Notes: generated from the sequence alone by a model not told the origin. A DNA stretch of 64,000 nucleotides from Lamellibrachia satsuma (GCA_033239005.1 BSQZ01000079.1:1914501-1978500), one strand, 5' to 3'; positions 36,681 to 48,600 are shown, counted from the first letter of the stretch. Program-made: numbers and translations.

Positions 36681-37487
36681 CGTCTATACAAGCATATATA
36701 CTCTAGCTCAATTATATTGTAAGAATTTTTGAGATATGCCGTTTTAAAAAAAATCTGAAGAAACCATAGCGCAAGATATCCGTATTCTAAATTAGTAACA
36801 ATTATTTTATCGATTGAGTGCAAACAAATTATTAGAAAAATTGTGTTTGAGTGAAATACTTACGATTATCGAACGACAAAAATACGTTTCTCGAAAAGAC
36901 GCCGCTATCACTCCCATGTTAATTTGTTTCCCTTTAATGCATTTATCTACAACTTTAGCGATACTAAGGATTATATTTATATTGGCATCATCTTTTATTC
37001 TGTTTGGGTAAATACGCATTATTTATTTACTTTTATTGTCCGCAAAACGTTAGGCCGCGATCGCAGTTGCATATGGAATTTCCCGATCGAGGTATCTTAG
37101 TGTGGACGATCTTTGCTAAAACCGTCTTTATGGCCCTATTGGTCCTATTTAATTCAGCCGCGCCAACGCGCCGCGGGCCAGCGCGCCGAATACAATAAGC
37201 CCCTACAAATTCATCCAAATGAGGGAGATGTTTATTTGTACTGTCCCGTTTACAGCCATTATTGTTTTACGTTGGCGCACGGATTCCATAAAAATTACGA
37301 AGACATTTTGGAAGAAATGGGTGTTCAAACAATATTTCAAAAATAGTACGCATCATTATTGTCTCTGACATTTCACTTTTATTACACCAAATCTGTCATA
37401 ACAGTTATATCAGTAGTATTAAAGGTGCAGTGTTACTCATATCGTTTTTCTTTCCCTGCCTAGAATTCACAGACACTAGTCAAGACA
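36681..37487. other. No gene recognised
   Basis: Contains frames without known domains. A stretch at about 37272-37346 (ATTCCATAAAAA, then GTGTTCAAACAATATTT) is repeated in diverged form at about 37731-37800. Confidence 0.4.
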
Positions 37488-38780
37488 ATGAAGCCAAAGG
37501 GACAGCAAAATATTGAGTGTTTCTTCCAAAAAGGTATGCATTACTGCATGTACTTTGTGTAATCACACGGGTAATCTCTAAATTCCCTGGTTTCACTCAA
37601 ACCAACAGCCTATATTTACGGAATAAAATGTATTTTCCTACATCCATCATTATGATATGCAATATTTTCCCATTTAATGTCCCTAATTGGCAGGTATCTG
37701 ATATGTTTCTTACCATTATTTTATTACGATGGCACAATAATTCCATAAAAACACGGAAACATTCTGAAAAAGTGGGAGTTCAAACAATATTTAAAAATAG
37801 ATTTGATTTATCGATTATGGCTAGACGATGTTTTTTCAGATGCCGTGCAAACCCGCTGTTCACTGGTAGTAAATGATTATTTAAATTGCATTGAATTGTA
37901 TTGTTAACAGATCCCGAGAACAGGCGGGCAAGCGGCAGAGCCACGGTCGCTGTGCTGAAAGGCAGATGGCCAGTGTCGTTACAGTCTATGGGGATGGCCA
38001 ATGTTTCTTCAGATGCCATGCCATCTATTTGTATAAAGAACTGCTACAAGCAGAGAGAACGAAAAACGGTTGACAGTTTCAAGTAGTCTGCGAAGTGAAG
38101 AGACACGTAAACAGAGACAGGGCCCAGTCAGATCGTGATACATGTATCAACAAAAGTAAATTCAAAGTTTTCTGTGCAACAAGATGGGTTGAGAAGCACA
38201 CTGCACTACGTGACTTTCAGGACATTTATGAACGTCTACTTATTTGTCTTGAGGCAATAGGCTGCCTGGAAACCAACTGGGATGACAAAGCAGTCTATGA
38301 AGCATTTGGATTAATTAAAAAAATTACAGATTCCACTTTCATAGCATCTTTTTAAATAGTGTGTCATTTATTTGGTTACACTAAAGGATTGTGTCTCAAA
38401 CTTCAGGGCTCAACACTGGACATTGTCCAAGGATTCCAAATGGTGACTCGTGTGAAGTCTATCCTTCTTGCCGCCAGGGAAGATGAAGAATTAGACATAG
38501 TTTATTCGTGTATAGCCAAAATGGCTGAGACGGCCAATATTTCGTTGGAGAACCCTGGACGATGTCGGTGCCAAACTCAGAGGAACAATATGCCTGGCAT
38601 TGCCTGCAGGCACACACAATATTTCAAAAGGACCATTTCCTTCCATTGCTCAAGTATTATAAGGAAGATTTGACGTCCCCGAATTCATTTCACCAGGAGG
38701 TCAAACTTTGGCAGCACATGTGGAGTTGCAAGGACAGTAGGTCACATTCTCTGTCTGACACCTTGGCAGATAGCAGGCAT
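37488..38780 (+). pseudogene. hAT transposase (DUF4371/ZMYM1-like) pseudogene with an OTU-like box upstream
   Basis: A possible first exon (37488-37533) reads MKPKGQQNIECFFQK and is followed by a GTATGC donor; Q-x-x-I-x-x-F-F resembles a PCNA-binding (PIP) motif often seen at the start of such transposases. An OTU-type box, VYGDGQCFFRC, lies at about 37984-38016, with a diverged repeat CFFRCRA near 37820. From 38095 the RNase-H-like hAT core is clear: KFKVFCATRWVEKHTALRDF, then FGYTKGLCLKLQGSTLDIVQ, then ENPGRCRCQTQRNN and PLLKYYKEDL. An in-frame TAA (38353) and a frameshift near 38580-38640 break it, and the C-terminal dimerisation domain is missing. Whether the OTU box belongs to the same element is uncertain. 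Confidence 0.75.
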
Positions 38781-38894
38781 AGGCGGATCCCCCCCTACCA
38801 AAAATCCATTGCAGTTGCATGTCAACGGGAGACAAAGGCATTGCCAAGAAACAACACAAGGTCAAAATTGTCGCTTACTATGTACGAATTCCTT

Positions 38895-38896
<2 letters not shown>

Positions 38897-38949
<53 letters not shown>

Positions 38950-38974
38950 CACACACATACACACACACATGCGC
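38897..38974. repeat. (CACG)n/(CA)n microsatellite
   Basis: CACG tetranucleotides followed by CACA and ACAT variation. Frames of His-Ala-Arg-Thr across it are artefacts. Confidence 0.95.
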
Positions 38975-39368
38975 TAATATCATGTTTGGCCATGTCTCCC
39001 CGCGAAAGAATGAACATACTATGGGAATGTTTGGCGCTCCTAAACGTGTTGGGCGCAGTGCCTGGATATGTGCAATCTGCGCACTGCGCTCTCTTGTGCT
39101 GCGCAAACCTAGAATACTGGAAGGTCTGCAGATTGCGCAGATCCAGCAAAAACGCGCTGGTCGTTTGGTAAAAATCGTCTGCATCAGTTCTTCGGACCGG
39201 ACTTTCAAAATTGACATTTTTACATGTACAAATTTAAACTATCCTATCGTATCATTAATGTCTTTGAATAATATTATCTTAATAATTATAACAAGTAATA
39301 CACGTTTTTAAATCACATTCTGTTGTCAGTGAGTTCATTTTAACACAAAACCAAAAGGAGTGGTGTAT
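38975..39368. other. No gene recognised
   Basis: Flank of the MULE element. Frames continuing from the microsatellite (to 39311 plus, 38822-39217 minus) have no recognisable domain. Confidence 0.4.
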
Positions 39369-39377
39369 TTTTTTTAA
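39369..39377. other. Candidate 9-bp target site duplication, left copy
   Basis: TTTTTTTAA directly precedes the left MULE end. The same nine bases follow the right end at 44394-44402. Because it is a T tract, chance identity is possible. Confidence 0.6.
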
Positions 39378-39436
39378 CGAAGTGTATATTGCACCTAAAG
39401 TCGGTACAATAGTTGTGGCACTATTGCACCGACAGT
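39378..39436. repeat. MULE left terminal inverted repeat
   Basis: Outer part with ATATTGCACC and AGTCGGT, inner part ACTATTGCACCGACAGT. The outer GTCGGTACAATAGT and the inner copy are themselves inverted relative to each other, so the left end is locally palindromic. Confidence 0.85.
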
Positions 39437-39514
39437 TTTGCGACGCATGCGCATTACAGCGTGGGAATTCGCATGCCGTCGTGTGGCGCCACTCGCCACA
39501 TGAAAACAAAAATT

Positions 39515-39891
39515 ATGGCGTCAGATAACGTGTTTAGAGTCGGCGCATCTTTTAGAACGTTTGATGAAATGCAGAATGCGCTACGTTTGTTTGAGCAACA
39601 GACGCATAGTCAATTTTATATGAGAGACGCCCGAACATTGAACGCGGCAAAGAAAACGACGCCAAACGTTGTTGAAAAAGCATCGAAAGATGTTAAGTAC
39701 TATTTCGTTAAGTACTCGTGCCTCCATGGCGGCAGACCACACAAGTCTAGGACGACGACCGGCTCCAGACCGCAACAGTCGTAAGTACCACTAGTTGTTG
39801 CATTTATAAATTGTAAATCCATAATGCTAAGTATATACGAAAAAACACGAAAACAGTCGTCAAACTTCACATCACATGTCTATTACGTCAA

Positions 39892-39937
<46 letters not shown>

Positions 39938-42900
39938 TTGTCATATCATAAAAATTAAATTAGTTTTGTTTATCGATGAAGTTGTGCAAAAAATTCACTC
40001 ACAGTTTTGTTTATCGATGAAGTTGTGCAAAAAATTCACTCACACTTTCCCTTTGTACACAAATGGGTAATCCTTCAGTTAACTGGCCTAAATTATTAGG
40101 GCCTTTTCAAAACGGTGTGTTTGGAATGACATTCTACATCACTTCTGGTACAAAGAAGGCGTAGTTCCGTCGAGTCGATGTAAATAAACAAGCCGATGTC
40201 ACAGCTCTACCAAGTCAGTCAAAGCTACAAGGTCTTAAATGCAAGCAATCTTTGTAATCATTGTTTCTTTATCTTTGTAGAACATTCAAGCACGATTGTG
40301 GTGCAACCATCAAGATCAGATTATCAGAAGATTACCAGTCTCTGGTAGTTAAAGAGATGAATGTTGAGCACAATCACACCTTGAGTTCTGCTGCTTACAG
40401 GAACCTTCCAAGACAGCGAAAACTTGATGTTGATGTGAGTTTTATAACTTTTATTACTATGAAATAATCAACTTTCTGTTCTGTTCATTAATAATTTGTT
40501 ATTGTTATTTACACTTGCAAAAATCTCATCGTTACATATCGGTTTTCATTTAAAACATTCTGATTGGTTGGCAGTGCTTCAAATAATGTTCATCCCATCT
40601 TTGTTTAACATTAATATTTAACTGACATAATCAGTTCTTCATGTATACCATTATGTTTCCTACAGACGCGAAAAGAAGTTGAACAGGCTATGCTCTTGAA
40701 CCCAAACAAGAAGCTACTTCAAAAGGAATTGCTGGCTACCACAGGTAAATCAAACCGACTATTTACATTGTCTGCTACTTGTTTTATGCCATATTTCTCC
40801 CTATGATAGTTCAGCGTAACATTGTAGGTGATCAGTTGCTGGCAAAGTAGAGGCTTGTGTGTCACACGTGCAGTTTATGTGTTATTAGTGGGCATGTTAT
40901 TTGTTAAGAATCCTTGTACCTAATTATCGAGAAGGGAAGATATTTTATTAGTATTCACTGTTTAAATGTGCAGATAGTAGGAACTATGACCCCCATCACG
41001 TAATAAAAATGTTACCAGCCAAAAAAACTTTTTTTTTGTGGACATGTGCTCACCAAAAACCTGATACTGCACCCTCTTGCGGTTCACTGCTATGATGCCA
41101 CTGGCAGGGATAAATCAACAGGTAATGTGGGTTTTGGGTAACTGAGTTGTAGTACTAAACTGCACATGTTTGTTTCAGGCAAAGTAATTACGCTGCGTGA
41201 CCTGTCGAACATGAAAGCGCGCACAAAGTCCGGCCCTGGCAATGACCTTCATGCAGTCATTGATGACCTACGCCGTGACCCATCATTGAGCATCGAGGTG
41301 TTCTGTGATGAGGAAGACAACCTGCTTGGGATTTTCTACCAGGACACGGCAATGCGCAAGGCGTATGCATCATTCTCGGAGATGTTGTTTGTTGATGCCA
41401 CGCACAAACTGACAAATCTCCGAATGCCATTGTACGTGTTCCTCGTGTCAGACGGCAATGGGCAGAGTGAGATTGTGGCGACATGCCTTGTTTCGTCGGA
41501 GCAGCGTGCCGTTGTAGACAAAATGCTGGCCATCTTCAAGTCGAATAACCCGTCATGGAGGAACACAAGGATCATCCTCACCGACAAGAATATGACGGAG
41601 CGCATGGCCCTGCAACATGCCTTTCCACATGTGACGTTGCAGCTGTGCCTTTTTCACGTGTTGCGCAGTTTCTGCAGAGAGGTGACTACCACTGCCATGG
41701 CGATCCGACCCGCTGAACGCTATTTGGTACTGGACCTTCTCCAGAAAGTGGCGTACATCAAATCACAAGAGACCTACGAACAACTGCGACAGCAACTGCA
41801 TGAAACAGGGCTGCACCGTGTAGTGTCCTACTTTGAGACAAACTGGCACCTCATTCGCCATGAATGGGCCAACAGCTTTGTAACGACAAGCACCTTCGGC
41901 AACAGGACAAACAACCGACAGGAATCCATCAACCAAAAGATCAAGAGTGTGTGTTCGTCTTTCGCAAATCTGGGAGATTTCTTCAGAGAACTGCGAACAA
42001 TCATTGCCTGCCTGCGAGTTGAGCGTGACAGTATTGCACTCAACTGCATTTCGAAGGTGTCTGTGCATGCGATAGGTGATTCGATTAGTGCGCAGTACAG
42101 TCGTCATCTACTGCCCTACCCTGCCGGACTTGTGCGCACTGAACTGCACAAGACTGATTCAGTGTGCATTGAAGACGGCCAGGTGTCAGGAGAGACGACC
42201 ACGTGCAGTGAGTGTTCCTGCTCCTTCAACCAACGGATGCTGTTGCCATGCTGCCACATCTTTGCCATGCGCAGACAGCAAGGACTGAGTGTGTACGATG
42301 AAATGTTGTCACACACCCGTTGGCATACTGCACGGTACCAGGTCGTGCACAATGCTTTCTGTGATGTACAAACAGTTCCTGCTGCTGTGGCAAATGTCAC
42401 TGTGTCTGCCATGCCTGTAGGACCACGACGAGTGCCACAGACCACGCATGAGAAGTTTCGTGCAGCCAGACTTGTTTCCATGCGTTTAGCTGAAGTGGCG
42501 TCCGAGGCATGTGGCACAGACTATGATGACAAGATGAATCAACTCCGTAGCTTGTTACAGTCGTGGGAGTCTCACAGTGTCCCGACAGCGATAGCAACAA
42601 CCAGTGTTCCGACAGCGACAGCAACGACCAGTGTTCTGACAGCGACAGCAATATCAACGACCAGTGTTCTGACAGCGACAGCAACGACCAGTGTTCTGAC
42701 AGCAACATCAACGACCAGTGTTCTTACAGCGACAACAACGACCAGTGTTCCTACAGCGACAACAACGACCAGTGTTCCTACAGCGACAACAACGACCGGT
42801 GTTCCTACAGCGACATCAACGACCAGTGTTCCTACAGCGACATCAACGACCAGTGTTCCTACAGCGACAGCAACGACCAGTGTTCCTACAGCGACAGCAA

Positions 42901-43460
42901 CGACCAGTGTTCCTACAGCGACAGCAACGACCAGTGCTGTGCCTGATCTGCCATCTATCAAACTACCATCTCGTATGAGGAAACGAGGCAGGCCAAAAGG
43001 ATGCGAAAAGACTGTGGTGGGGTTACCAAAGAAGAAGCTGCGGGTGGGATGCGTGGCATTCATCAATCTGGTGCCAAGCAGGAAGGAGGAAAGAATATTG
43101 TCATGGTTTGTGTCCCCCAACCACGTCATTGTTGCCCTTGCTGGCAGTAAGTTGACGAAAGACATGGTAGAGACCTTACCCGAGCAGGTGGACAATGCTT
43201 GTGTTAGTGACAATGTTTGTCTTGCGACCATCAGGCGGTTCTTTACCGCAGATGCCTGGAAATGTGTTCAGAGTGTAGTTAGTGCTAAGCAACAGAGCTG
43301 TACATATGTATGTAATGTTTGCCAGTGTGACATTGATGATAGCCATGAACCTAACATCAACTGCGATGATTGTTTGTCATGGGTTCACCTGAGATGCACT
43401 GCCAGTGGGAAAACCACAAAGAAACGACAGTGGTTCTGTGTGAAATGCACTGCCATGTAA
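39515..43460 (+). CDS. MULE transposase with FAR1-type zinc cluster, SWIM, AT-hook and PHD finger
   Basis: Four exons: 39515-39780, 40281-40434, 40666-40744 and 41179-43460. Donors are GTAAGT, GTGAGT and GTAAAT; all acceptors are pyrimidine-rich with TAG or CAG. The phases (2, 0, 1) all match, and the total of 2,781 nt gives 926 codons plus TAA. ATTATGG gives a fair Kozak start. Residues 69-121 (C69, C95, H119, H121) form a FAR1/WRKY-GCM1-type zinc cluster. The MULE DDE domain has D239 (LFVDATHK), D302 (ILTDKNMTE), C323-x2-H326 (CLFH) and E415 (NNRQESIN). A SWIM finger has C512-x-C514-x9-C524-x-H526. Residues 633-752 are a nine-residue repeat (TTSVPTATA). An AT-hook lies at 769-772 (RGRP). 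A C-terminal PHD finger (C878, C881, C895, C898, H903, C906, C920, C923) ends three residues before the stop. The core resembles ZSWIM1/3-like proteins. Location within TIRs favours an active or recently active transposon over a host gene. Confidence 0.9.
42576..42935 (+). repeat. Coding 27-bp minisatellite inside the MULE gene
   Basis: About 13 units of ACGACCAGTGTTCCTACAGC plus GACAGCA (with ATCA and CTGACA variants) keep the frame and encode a Thr/Ser/Ala/Val/Pro linker between the SWIM region and the AT-hook. The same tract yields open frames on the minus strand and in other phases, which are shadows. Confidence 0.95.
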
Positions 43461-43636
43461 TTGGTTAGTTTACTCCGGACAGAGAAAGTATAGTTAAGTT
43501 ATTTGGCCCCGTTGTATTAAGTCGTGAACATTGTCCACGTAGTACATGAGTTTATGAGTTTAACTGTAACATTAATTAACTTTATGTGCGTTTTCTACTC
43601 TCAATATGCACAATTTTATCATGTGCAATGTGTGTT

Positions 43637-43642
43637 AATAAA
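43637..43642 (+). promoter_or_regulatory. Polyadenylation signal AATAAA of the MULE gene
   Basis: AATAAA lies 177 nt after the TAA stop in AT-rich sequence. It is the first canonical signal downstream. A GT-rich element is not obvious. Confidence 0.55.
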
Positions 43643-43710
43643 ACTACTGTGATGTTTTACTACAGTACTGCCTTGCATTTAATCAATGTTGTTATACCAG
43701 TACATAGATT

Positions 43711-43775
43711 ATATACGCACGCACGCACACACACACACATATATAATTCGTATATATATATATATATATATATAT
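43711..43775. repeat. Compound CACG/CA/TA microsatellite
   Basis: Short CACG, CA and TA runs in succession within the 3' part of the MULE. Confidence 0.9.
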
Positions 43776-44260
43776 TCCGAAAGCTATACACATGTCTATG
43801 GTGTGATCAAACAAGTAATTGTAACAAAATTCCAGATATACTATTTTATTAATTACTGAGACGTGATATTAATCTACCTTACTCCAAGCGAAGTATCTAG
43901 CATGTAAACTAGTACATAAAATTGTTGATTTGGTATTGATTTAAATAACAAAAGTGAATGTGAATAGACGCAGACGCCAAGGGATGTTGCTATGACATGA
44001 GGCCGGGTGTCACGCAGGCCGGATGTCACGCTAATCACCCCTGCGGAAAACTATCATTTTACATCAGCAGACACAATCCTTAAAATGGCTAAATACACAA
44101 TAAATGGAGTGATCCACTATAGCTCGTTTACCACGTAGCTCTGTCGCTGAGCATAGAGATCACTATAATAATAATTTTATTTACCAGCGAAACATCGTTA
44201 ATCATGCATTATCGCCCAGATCTTTGTAATATACTAACTAGCGCGCACCTTCCTGAATCG

Positions 44261-44393
44261 ACTGTCGGTACACTACTCAATAGCCGTGCCTTAATTAATT
44301 GACTGTCGGTGCAATAGTCGTGCGTTAATGGACCGACTGTCGGTGCAATAGTCGTGCGTTAATGAACCGACTGTCGGTGCAATATCCACGGCC
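44261..44393. repeat. MULE right terminal region with repeated TIR modules
   Basis: ACTGTCGGTGCAATAGT-type modules start at 44261 (diverged), 44302, 44336 and 44370, spaced 41, 34 and 34 bp. The last forms the outer TIR (ending GGTGCAATATCCACGGCC). The left end has only the outer copy and one inner inverted copy, so the right end has been expanded in tandem. Confidence 0.85.
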
Positions 44394-44402
44394 TTTTTTT
44401 AA
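44394..44402. other. Candidate 9-bp target site duplication, right copy
   Basis: TTTTTTTAA directly follows the right MULE end and equals the nine bases before the left end. Confidence 0.6.
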
Positions 44403-44592
44403 TGACATGAATAGTCTTAGCTATTTTCAAAATGGCCTATCGGCCGTATTTCAAGAATCAATGGTGTCTGATTGGTTTTATGGTATTAGCCACTACTGCA
44501 TATTTAATTTCAGCCATACCTTAATTACATGTCTACGTCATATGTTAATGCCAGACTTACGCTATATTTGTCCAAGGAAAGCAAGCCCCATG

Positions 44593-44734
44593 TGTTTCAA
44601 TATGTCGTTTATTGTCACTATTGAATTGTTTAGTACACCGTACAATTCCGGCATTCACGCCTTGTTAACCGGCGGGCAAGAGTAGTGCGCATGATCGTAG
44701 CTACAGTCTTTTGTACAAGTCACATCTTGACACA
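44593..44734 (-). repeat. 3' LTR of the gypsy element
   Basis: 142 bp, about 95% identical to 55245-55386. CCATG precedes it on the plus strand. The minus-strand polypurine tract lies immediately next to it at 44735-44742. Confidence 0.92.
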
Positions 44735-44742
44735 TCCCTTTT
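44735..44742 (-). promoter_or_regulatory. Polypurine tract
   Basis: On the minus strand AAAAGGGA directly precedes the 3' LTR, the expected site for plus-strand DNA priming. Confidence 0.65.
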
Positions 44743-45212
44743 GTTCTAAAAGAACTTAATGTCATTTTAAATTATGAGTATTCTACTTCTTAATCTATTC
44801 ACAGCAAACAATTATAAGTAGTATGCAGTGCATGAACATGTAAAAACACATGCCCACAATTAGTCTTCATTGTAATATCGTCTATATACGACTATCAATA
44901 ATTATGAATTAAATGTCGAATGTTCTCAAACATTTGAACGATTAATAATAATAATTATGAACTATAACGTCATATATTCTAAATAATCAGGTAAACTGGC
45001 CAATTAAACCGAAATTATTGTTAAATGTTCAATCATTCTTGCACAGTCCAATTTTCGATCAATGTTTTCACAGTACAATCACTTTTGTACATAGTCCGCC
45101 AGACGCGCAGGTCTTTTCTTCTGGTTGATCGTCTGGTGATCAGCGGTTCACGGCTAATCACCGTCTCGTTCAGGGTGATGCTATTTTTCGCGACAGGAAC
45201 AGCTGCATAGCG

Positions 45213-45611
45213 TTACAGGTCATGTGACAGAACTGGCACAGCCACAGGTGGTACTGTCTCGCGTGTTCTTCTTAGATGCACCCGATTTCGCCTGTATGTG
45301 CCCTTAGGTGTATCTACCTCATACGAACGCTCATCCAGTCGTCTTTGCACAACAGCCTTTTCCCATTCCTTTTGTCCGTGACGAAATGGCTTCATTCGGA
45401 CCACATCCCGTTCTTCTAGGACGGGCAGATCTTTGGCAGTCTTGTTGTAGTGTTTGGCCTGTTTACATTGCAAATCCTTGAGGCGGATTCTGTCTTGGTT
45501 CAGATACTCTTCCCCTCGCGGTATTAGAAGCTTGCTGGACATCGGCAATAATGTCCGGGTTCTCCTGTTCAGTAAACGTTGTGCCGGGCTTCTTCCCAGA
45601 CCTTGGTCCTT
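45213..45611 (-). pseudogene. Gypsy integrase C-terminal part, 3' of the nested insertions
   Basis: The minus-strand frame carries GRSPAQRLLNRRTRTLLP and then PRGEEYLNQDRIRLKDLQ, with LKPFRHGQKEW-like and YRRNRVHLRRT residues towards the end. This is the usual C-terminal region of Ty3/gypsy integrases (the S-P-A-Q-R-L motif and the basic tail). It ends at a stop at 45213-45215. The upstream part of the same domain lies at 51624-52000, on the far side of 6 kb of inserted DNA. Confidence 0.9.
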
Positions 45612-48600
45612 GGCCCGAGGTTATAAATCGTACTCAACTCAATTGAGCACGGTTTCATGCTCAAGCCTCGCTTTCACACTATGCTCAAACTCAGGCGAGG
45701 TTATAAAACATCTTGAGCACGAAATCGTGCTCAGCGTTGAGCACGAAATGCTGAAATCCTGAGTATGCTCAAGACCATGCTCAACGCCGTGCTCAAGCAT
45801 AAATAAAAATGGCAGCTCGCGCATAAATTTATCGAAGTCGTTGAAAGTTCGTCCGTTTTCAGAAGATAAGCTGTTCAATTTTAGGGTCCAGGCCGCCTAC
45901 TTCCGAGTTTTATCCGTATGAAGACCTGATGGAATACGACATTTGTGAAAGATTCTGTTTGATGGCTCAAACTGCACTATTTAACGAACATTTGCCAAAC
46001 GTAACCGCAGCAGCGACAGACACCGCAAAACAAGTGATAGTTAGTTTTAGTAGCGGCGTTTTTGGCGACGGGGACCATTCATTTACAGCTGATGCAGGAC
46101 GACAACATTCTATTTCAACTGCCGAGTCAGAGCCATGATTCACACGAAATGTGTCTACAGAAATTAAAACTATGTGGTTTAGTTGAACGATTTATAACAT
46201 GCCATACTGGACATTATTATGTCATTAAGGCATACCAATACGATATATGCGAAGTGTATGTGTGCTGCAAAATAAAATTATTCCGTGAACTGCCAATGCC
46301 AATATCATGGCCATGGGTGGCAATACAGCCACTTCGTTTTGTCACTGTAAAGAATTAGGCAGTGATTTAAAACATTTCGCCAGTTTTGAGTTGGGAATAT
46401 AGCAAATAATATATAATTATGTGTTTATAACATAATATAGCTAATCTAAATATTATATCAACTGGATTAAGCTTACATACCATGCTATATTTATATTATG
46501 CATGCAGCCCGACCCCAGGCCAGGGCGAAGGATGTATGTATATGAAATATAAAAAAAATTGCTATCCCAGGCCAAGGCAGGGGTAGGACTTCACACAGTG
46601 GGTGCCCTTTGGAAGTAGAATATACATGCAAAATATGCAACACACACACATCCAGGATAATGTAACACTTGTGTTGTTGAGTTTTTTAAGAGATTGTTCA
46701 AATTGAACAATATGTAAAAAAAACCTAACATGTCTATATTTAGGCTACCGCAATAAGTAAAATTGTAGGTTATTGATGTTAAACATAATGCTGTTCTAGC
46801 CTTACTACTCCAATGCCGCAGGAACTCTAAGAACGAACTAGTGCAGGTGACAAACTACAGCTCTAATATAGTGTTTACACCTTTCCTATACTTTATAGTT
46901 TATGCAAATTTTCCAAATAATAGATACAAAGATATCATGACTTTTCTTAGACAAAGAAGAACATCATACTTTGGGAAAAGTATGTGATTAGAATATAAAG
47001 AACTGGCAAATATAGCTATACAATGATAAAGAGGCATGCCACACTAAACTAAGCAAGGTGTTAGTGAAAACAGCGACATGTGTAGTGCATATACCCATGG
47101 CGTATATAATATAATACTAATAGTAACATATGTTGCATATATTGTCTTGTGCAGTAACCTATTTCAAATATAACTTAATTAATGATAAATAAAATAATAT
47201 ATGTTATGGAAATAATGATTCCATATAGTAGATAGTGTGCACATTAAAAGTGCAAATAATATATTCGCTTGGGCACGATCATCATAATTATTAAGAATTA
47301 CCACTACAAATCAATGATAACATAGCTTACTCTTTCAGTTTACACTTTACTGTTTGCTATTATGTTAGTACTATATTTGTTTTATTATCTATAAAAATAT
47401 TAATCATTAAGGAGTAATACAAACCTTTCTATGATATTCAATGAAATCCGTTTTAGCATATCATCTATTCATTTCAATCACTTTACTCTGTAATACTACA
47501 TCCATATAAAAGATAGGCTGGACTAAAATTATAGACTACTAACAGTGGGTAATCCCCGTGACACAAACATGTGACACCTGACGTCAAAATTAAGCCTAGG
47601 CTAAGGGGGCAAACAAAATTAGTTGTTAACACCGCTATTTCTTAGTTTTGACAAATACTTCAGTTTCTTGGTTCACTGCGCAACAATCTGAATACATCAC
47701 TGTGTACCACACAGAGTCTTCTACGTGACTCTGACGTATGGTTCCACCAGACAAGTGTATAGACTATAGTTCAAGTGTATAGCCATAGCCTAGGTACATC
47801 ATGATCTGAACAGAGTAGTTTTTACATATTCAGTACACATAGAATGATCAAAACTATGAAACTGAACCTTTGTCTCACGAAATGTTTATTTTTGTACTCC
47901 TCTTTCCAGTACGTGTGTATTGTTACACGCATGTATAGATTATGGAAACAATGGACATTCTAATGAAATATTAAAACAAAACATTATAATGAATCACGGA
48001 TTTAGGTAATGACTAATGTCATTATTGTTTACCTTTGACAACATAAATATAATATATTTCTGTAATGAAATTGATGTTATATTAACACTTGTATTCATTA
48101 AAAAAGCACAACTTATCGTGTTCCTCGGTACATTTCCAGAAGTTCTAGTTACCACGCCGTAAATGAACATGGCAAACATAATTAGGCTGCCGAATCGCTT
48201 AGTTGGGGCATAATCTTAGCCTGGCTGCGAGGTATTACTTTTTGCTATTTTAAATTTTTAGGCAGTTTTATCTTGTGATTCGTCTCGTTCTGTCTGTTAA
48301 ATGGTTCACTGCGTGCTCGACATTCCACACACCGTGTGATATTGGTGATGACTTGATTTTTCTCAGGCGCTTTTTCCCGCAAAAGAGACGCTTGCAGCCG
48401 AAATTCTTCGTCCACCACTGTTTATATGCGGAAGTATCTTTGTTATCTTTTTCAAAAAAAGAGTTCCACTTGGCCGCTTGTGCATTTGAAAAACCCGCGT
48501 CGTTTCGTACTCAGCTGAGTACGTACTCAAGACGTTTTATAACCTCGGTTGAGCACGAAAACTCTGGTGAGCATGAAATCTCAGACTTGAGCACAGACTT

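Larger units (their letters stand above)
39378..44393 (+). mobile_element. Complete Mutator-like (MULE) DNA transposon
   Basis: The ends align without gaps as inverted repeats. The left 39378-39405 and the reverse complement of 44366-44393 agree at 22 of 28 positions, sharing ATATTGCACC and AGTCGGT. Further in, ACTATTGCACCGACAGT (left, to 39436) matches exactly in inverted form at 44336-44352 and again at the neighbouring right-end modules. The element is flanked by TTTTTTTAA at 39369-39377 and 44394-44402, a candidate 9-bp target duplication of the length typical for MULEs, though low in complexity. It encloses one intact four-exon transposase gene. The size is 5,016 bp. Intron 1 holds a (TA)n run (39897-39935) and a two-copy 42-bp repeat (39962-40046). 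Confidence 0.85.

Noticed and set aside
42563..43231. Plus and minus frames overlapping the MULE repeat (127 and 219 codons)
   Set aside because: Shadows of the coding 27-bp minisatellite within the real MULE frame.
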